Shown: one piece after another, positions 4,999 through 5,074 of the stretch
Position numbering within the stretch: the stretch's first letter is position 1
Layout: the number at the start of each line of letters is the position of its first letter
DNA from: Conexibacter sp.
GTDB lineage: Bacteria > Actinomycetota > Thermoleophilia > Solirubrobacterales > Solirubrobacteraceae
DNA: 5,074 nucleotides
Assembly (NCBI GenBank): GCA_025964295.1
Contig: JAOPZD010000031.1
Location: forward strand, 1-5,074
Reading direction: 5' to 3'
Notes under the pieces: generated by a model
Seen by the model: only the letters and a program-made list of their open reading frames with translations
What the model was told of the DNA's origin: nothing
Databases searched by the model: none
Program-made: the position numbers and the translations under genes

Positions 4999-5074
4999 AT
5001 GCCCGACTCCCCCACTGTCTCGATCGCCTGGCGCACCTGGGACGCCAGCCAGCAGCAGGCCGGCCTCAAAGTGC
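4999..5074 (+). CDS. Possible start of an unrecognised gene, cut by the window edge
   Basis: From ATG 4999 the frame is open to the edge (25 codons) with G or C at nearly all third positions, and reads MPDSPTVSIAWRTWD and onward. It would be divergent from the reductase gene across about 110 bases. No strong ribosome site precedes it. The overlapping minus-strand frame (5074 to TAG 4964-4962, ending FFGHRCGDP) shares the same third positions and is an alternative, in which case it would be the tail of a gene upstream of the reductase. Confidence 0.35.
   Translation, partial: MPDSPTVSIAWRTWDASQQQAGLKV

Overview
The window is GC-rich (roughly two thirds G+C by eye), and the convincing reading frames carry strong G/C bias at third codon positions. 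A lipobox lipoprotein, a Sec-secreted TolB/PD40-type protein and several small unrecognised proteins fit a high-GC Gram-positive bacterium of the actinobacterial type, perhaps an environmental lineage. That placement is an inference; no rRNA, tRNA or taxonomic marker gene is present.

Layout. 1-100: the edge of a probable minus-strand gene whose frame has no start codon. 104-131: a dif-like (XerC/XerD-type) site. 210-2169: a minus-strand run read right to left. It starts with a secreted PD40/TolB-like protein cut off after about one and a half blades (2169-1744), followed by an unrecognised reading frame with an apparent one-base frameshift (1592-1269). Next come an unrecognised 188-residue soluble protein (1267-701) and a small lipoprotein interrupted by an in-frame TAG (704-375; the same frame resumes to 210). 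The last three genes are packed end to end (a one-base gap, then a 4-base overlap), so they look like one translationally coupled operon. 2279-2554: a 91-residue, three-helix membrane protein, divergent from the PD40 gene. 2555-3454: about 900 bases with no convincing gene, holding several palindromes and hairpins. 3455-3846: a single-pass membrane protein on the plus strand, apparently frameshifted near 3637. 3836-3863: a second dif-like site in the same orientation as the first. 3895-4887: an intact zinc-independent medium-chain reductase of the 2-enoyl-CoA reductase / quinone oxidoreductase type (minus strand). 4999-5074: possible start of a divergent gene.

The most interesting structure is the pair of direct dif-like sites about 3.7 kb apart. 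They share an identical 11-base left arm, have similar right arms and differ in the 6-base centre. Between them lie small unknown genes, at least four of which look broken, whereas the gene just outside on the right is intact. This resembles the pdif-module arrangement known from Acinetobacter plasmids, here in a decaying state in a GC-rich genome. The alternatives are chance similarity of the two sites and uncorrected indels in a long-read or metagenomic assembly. Both can be tested from reads and related genomes.
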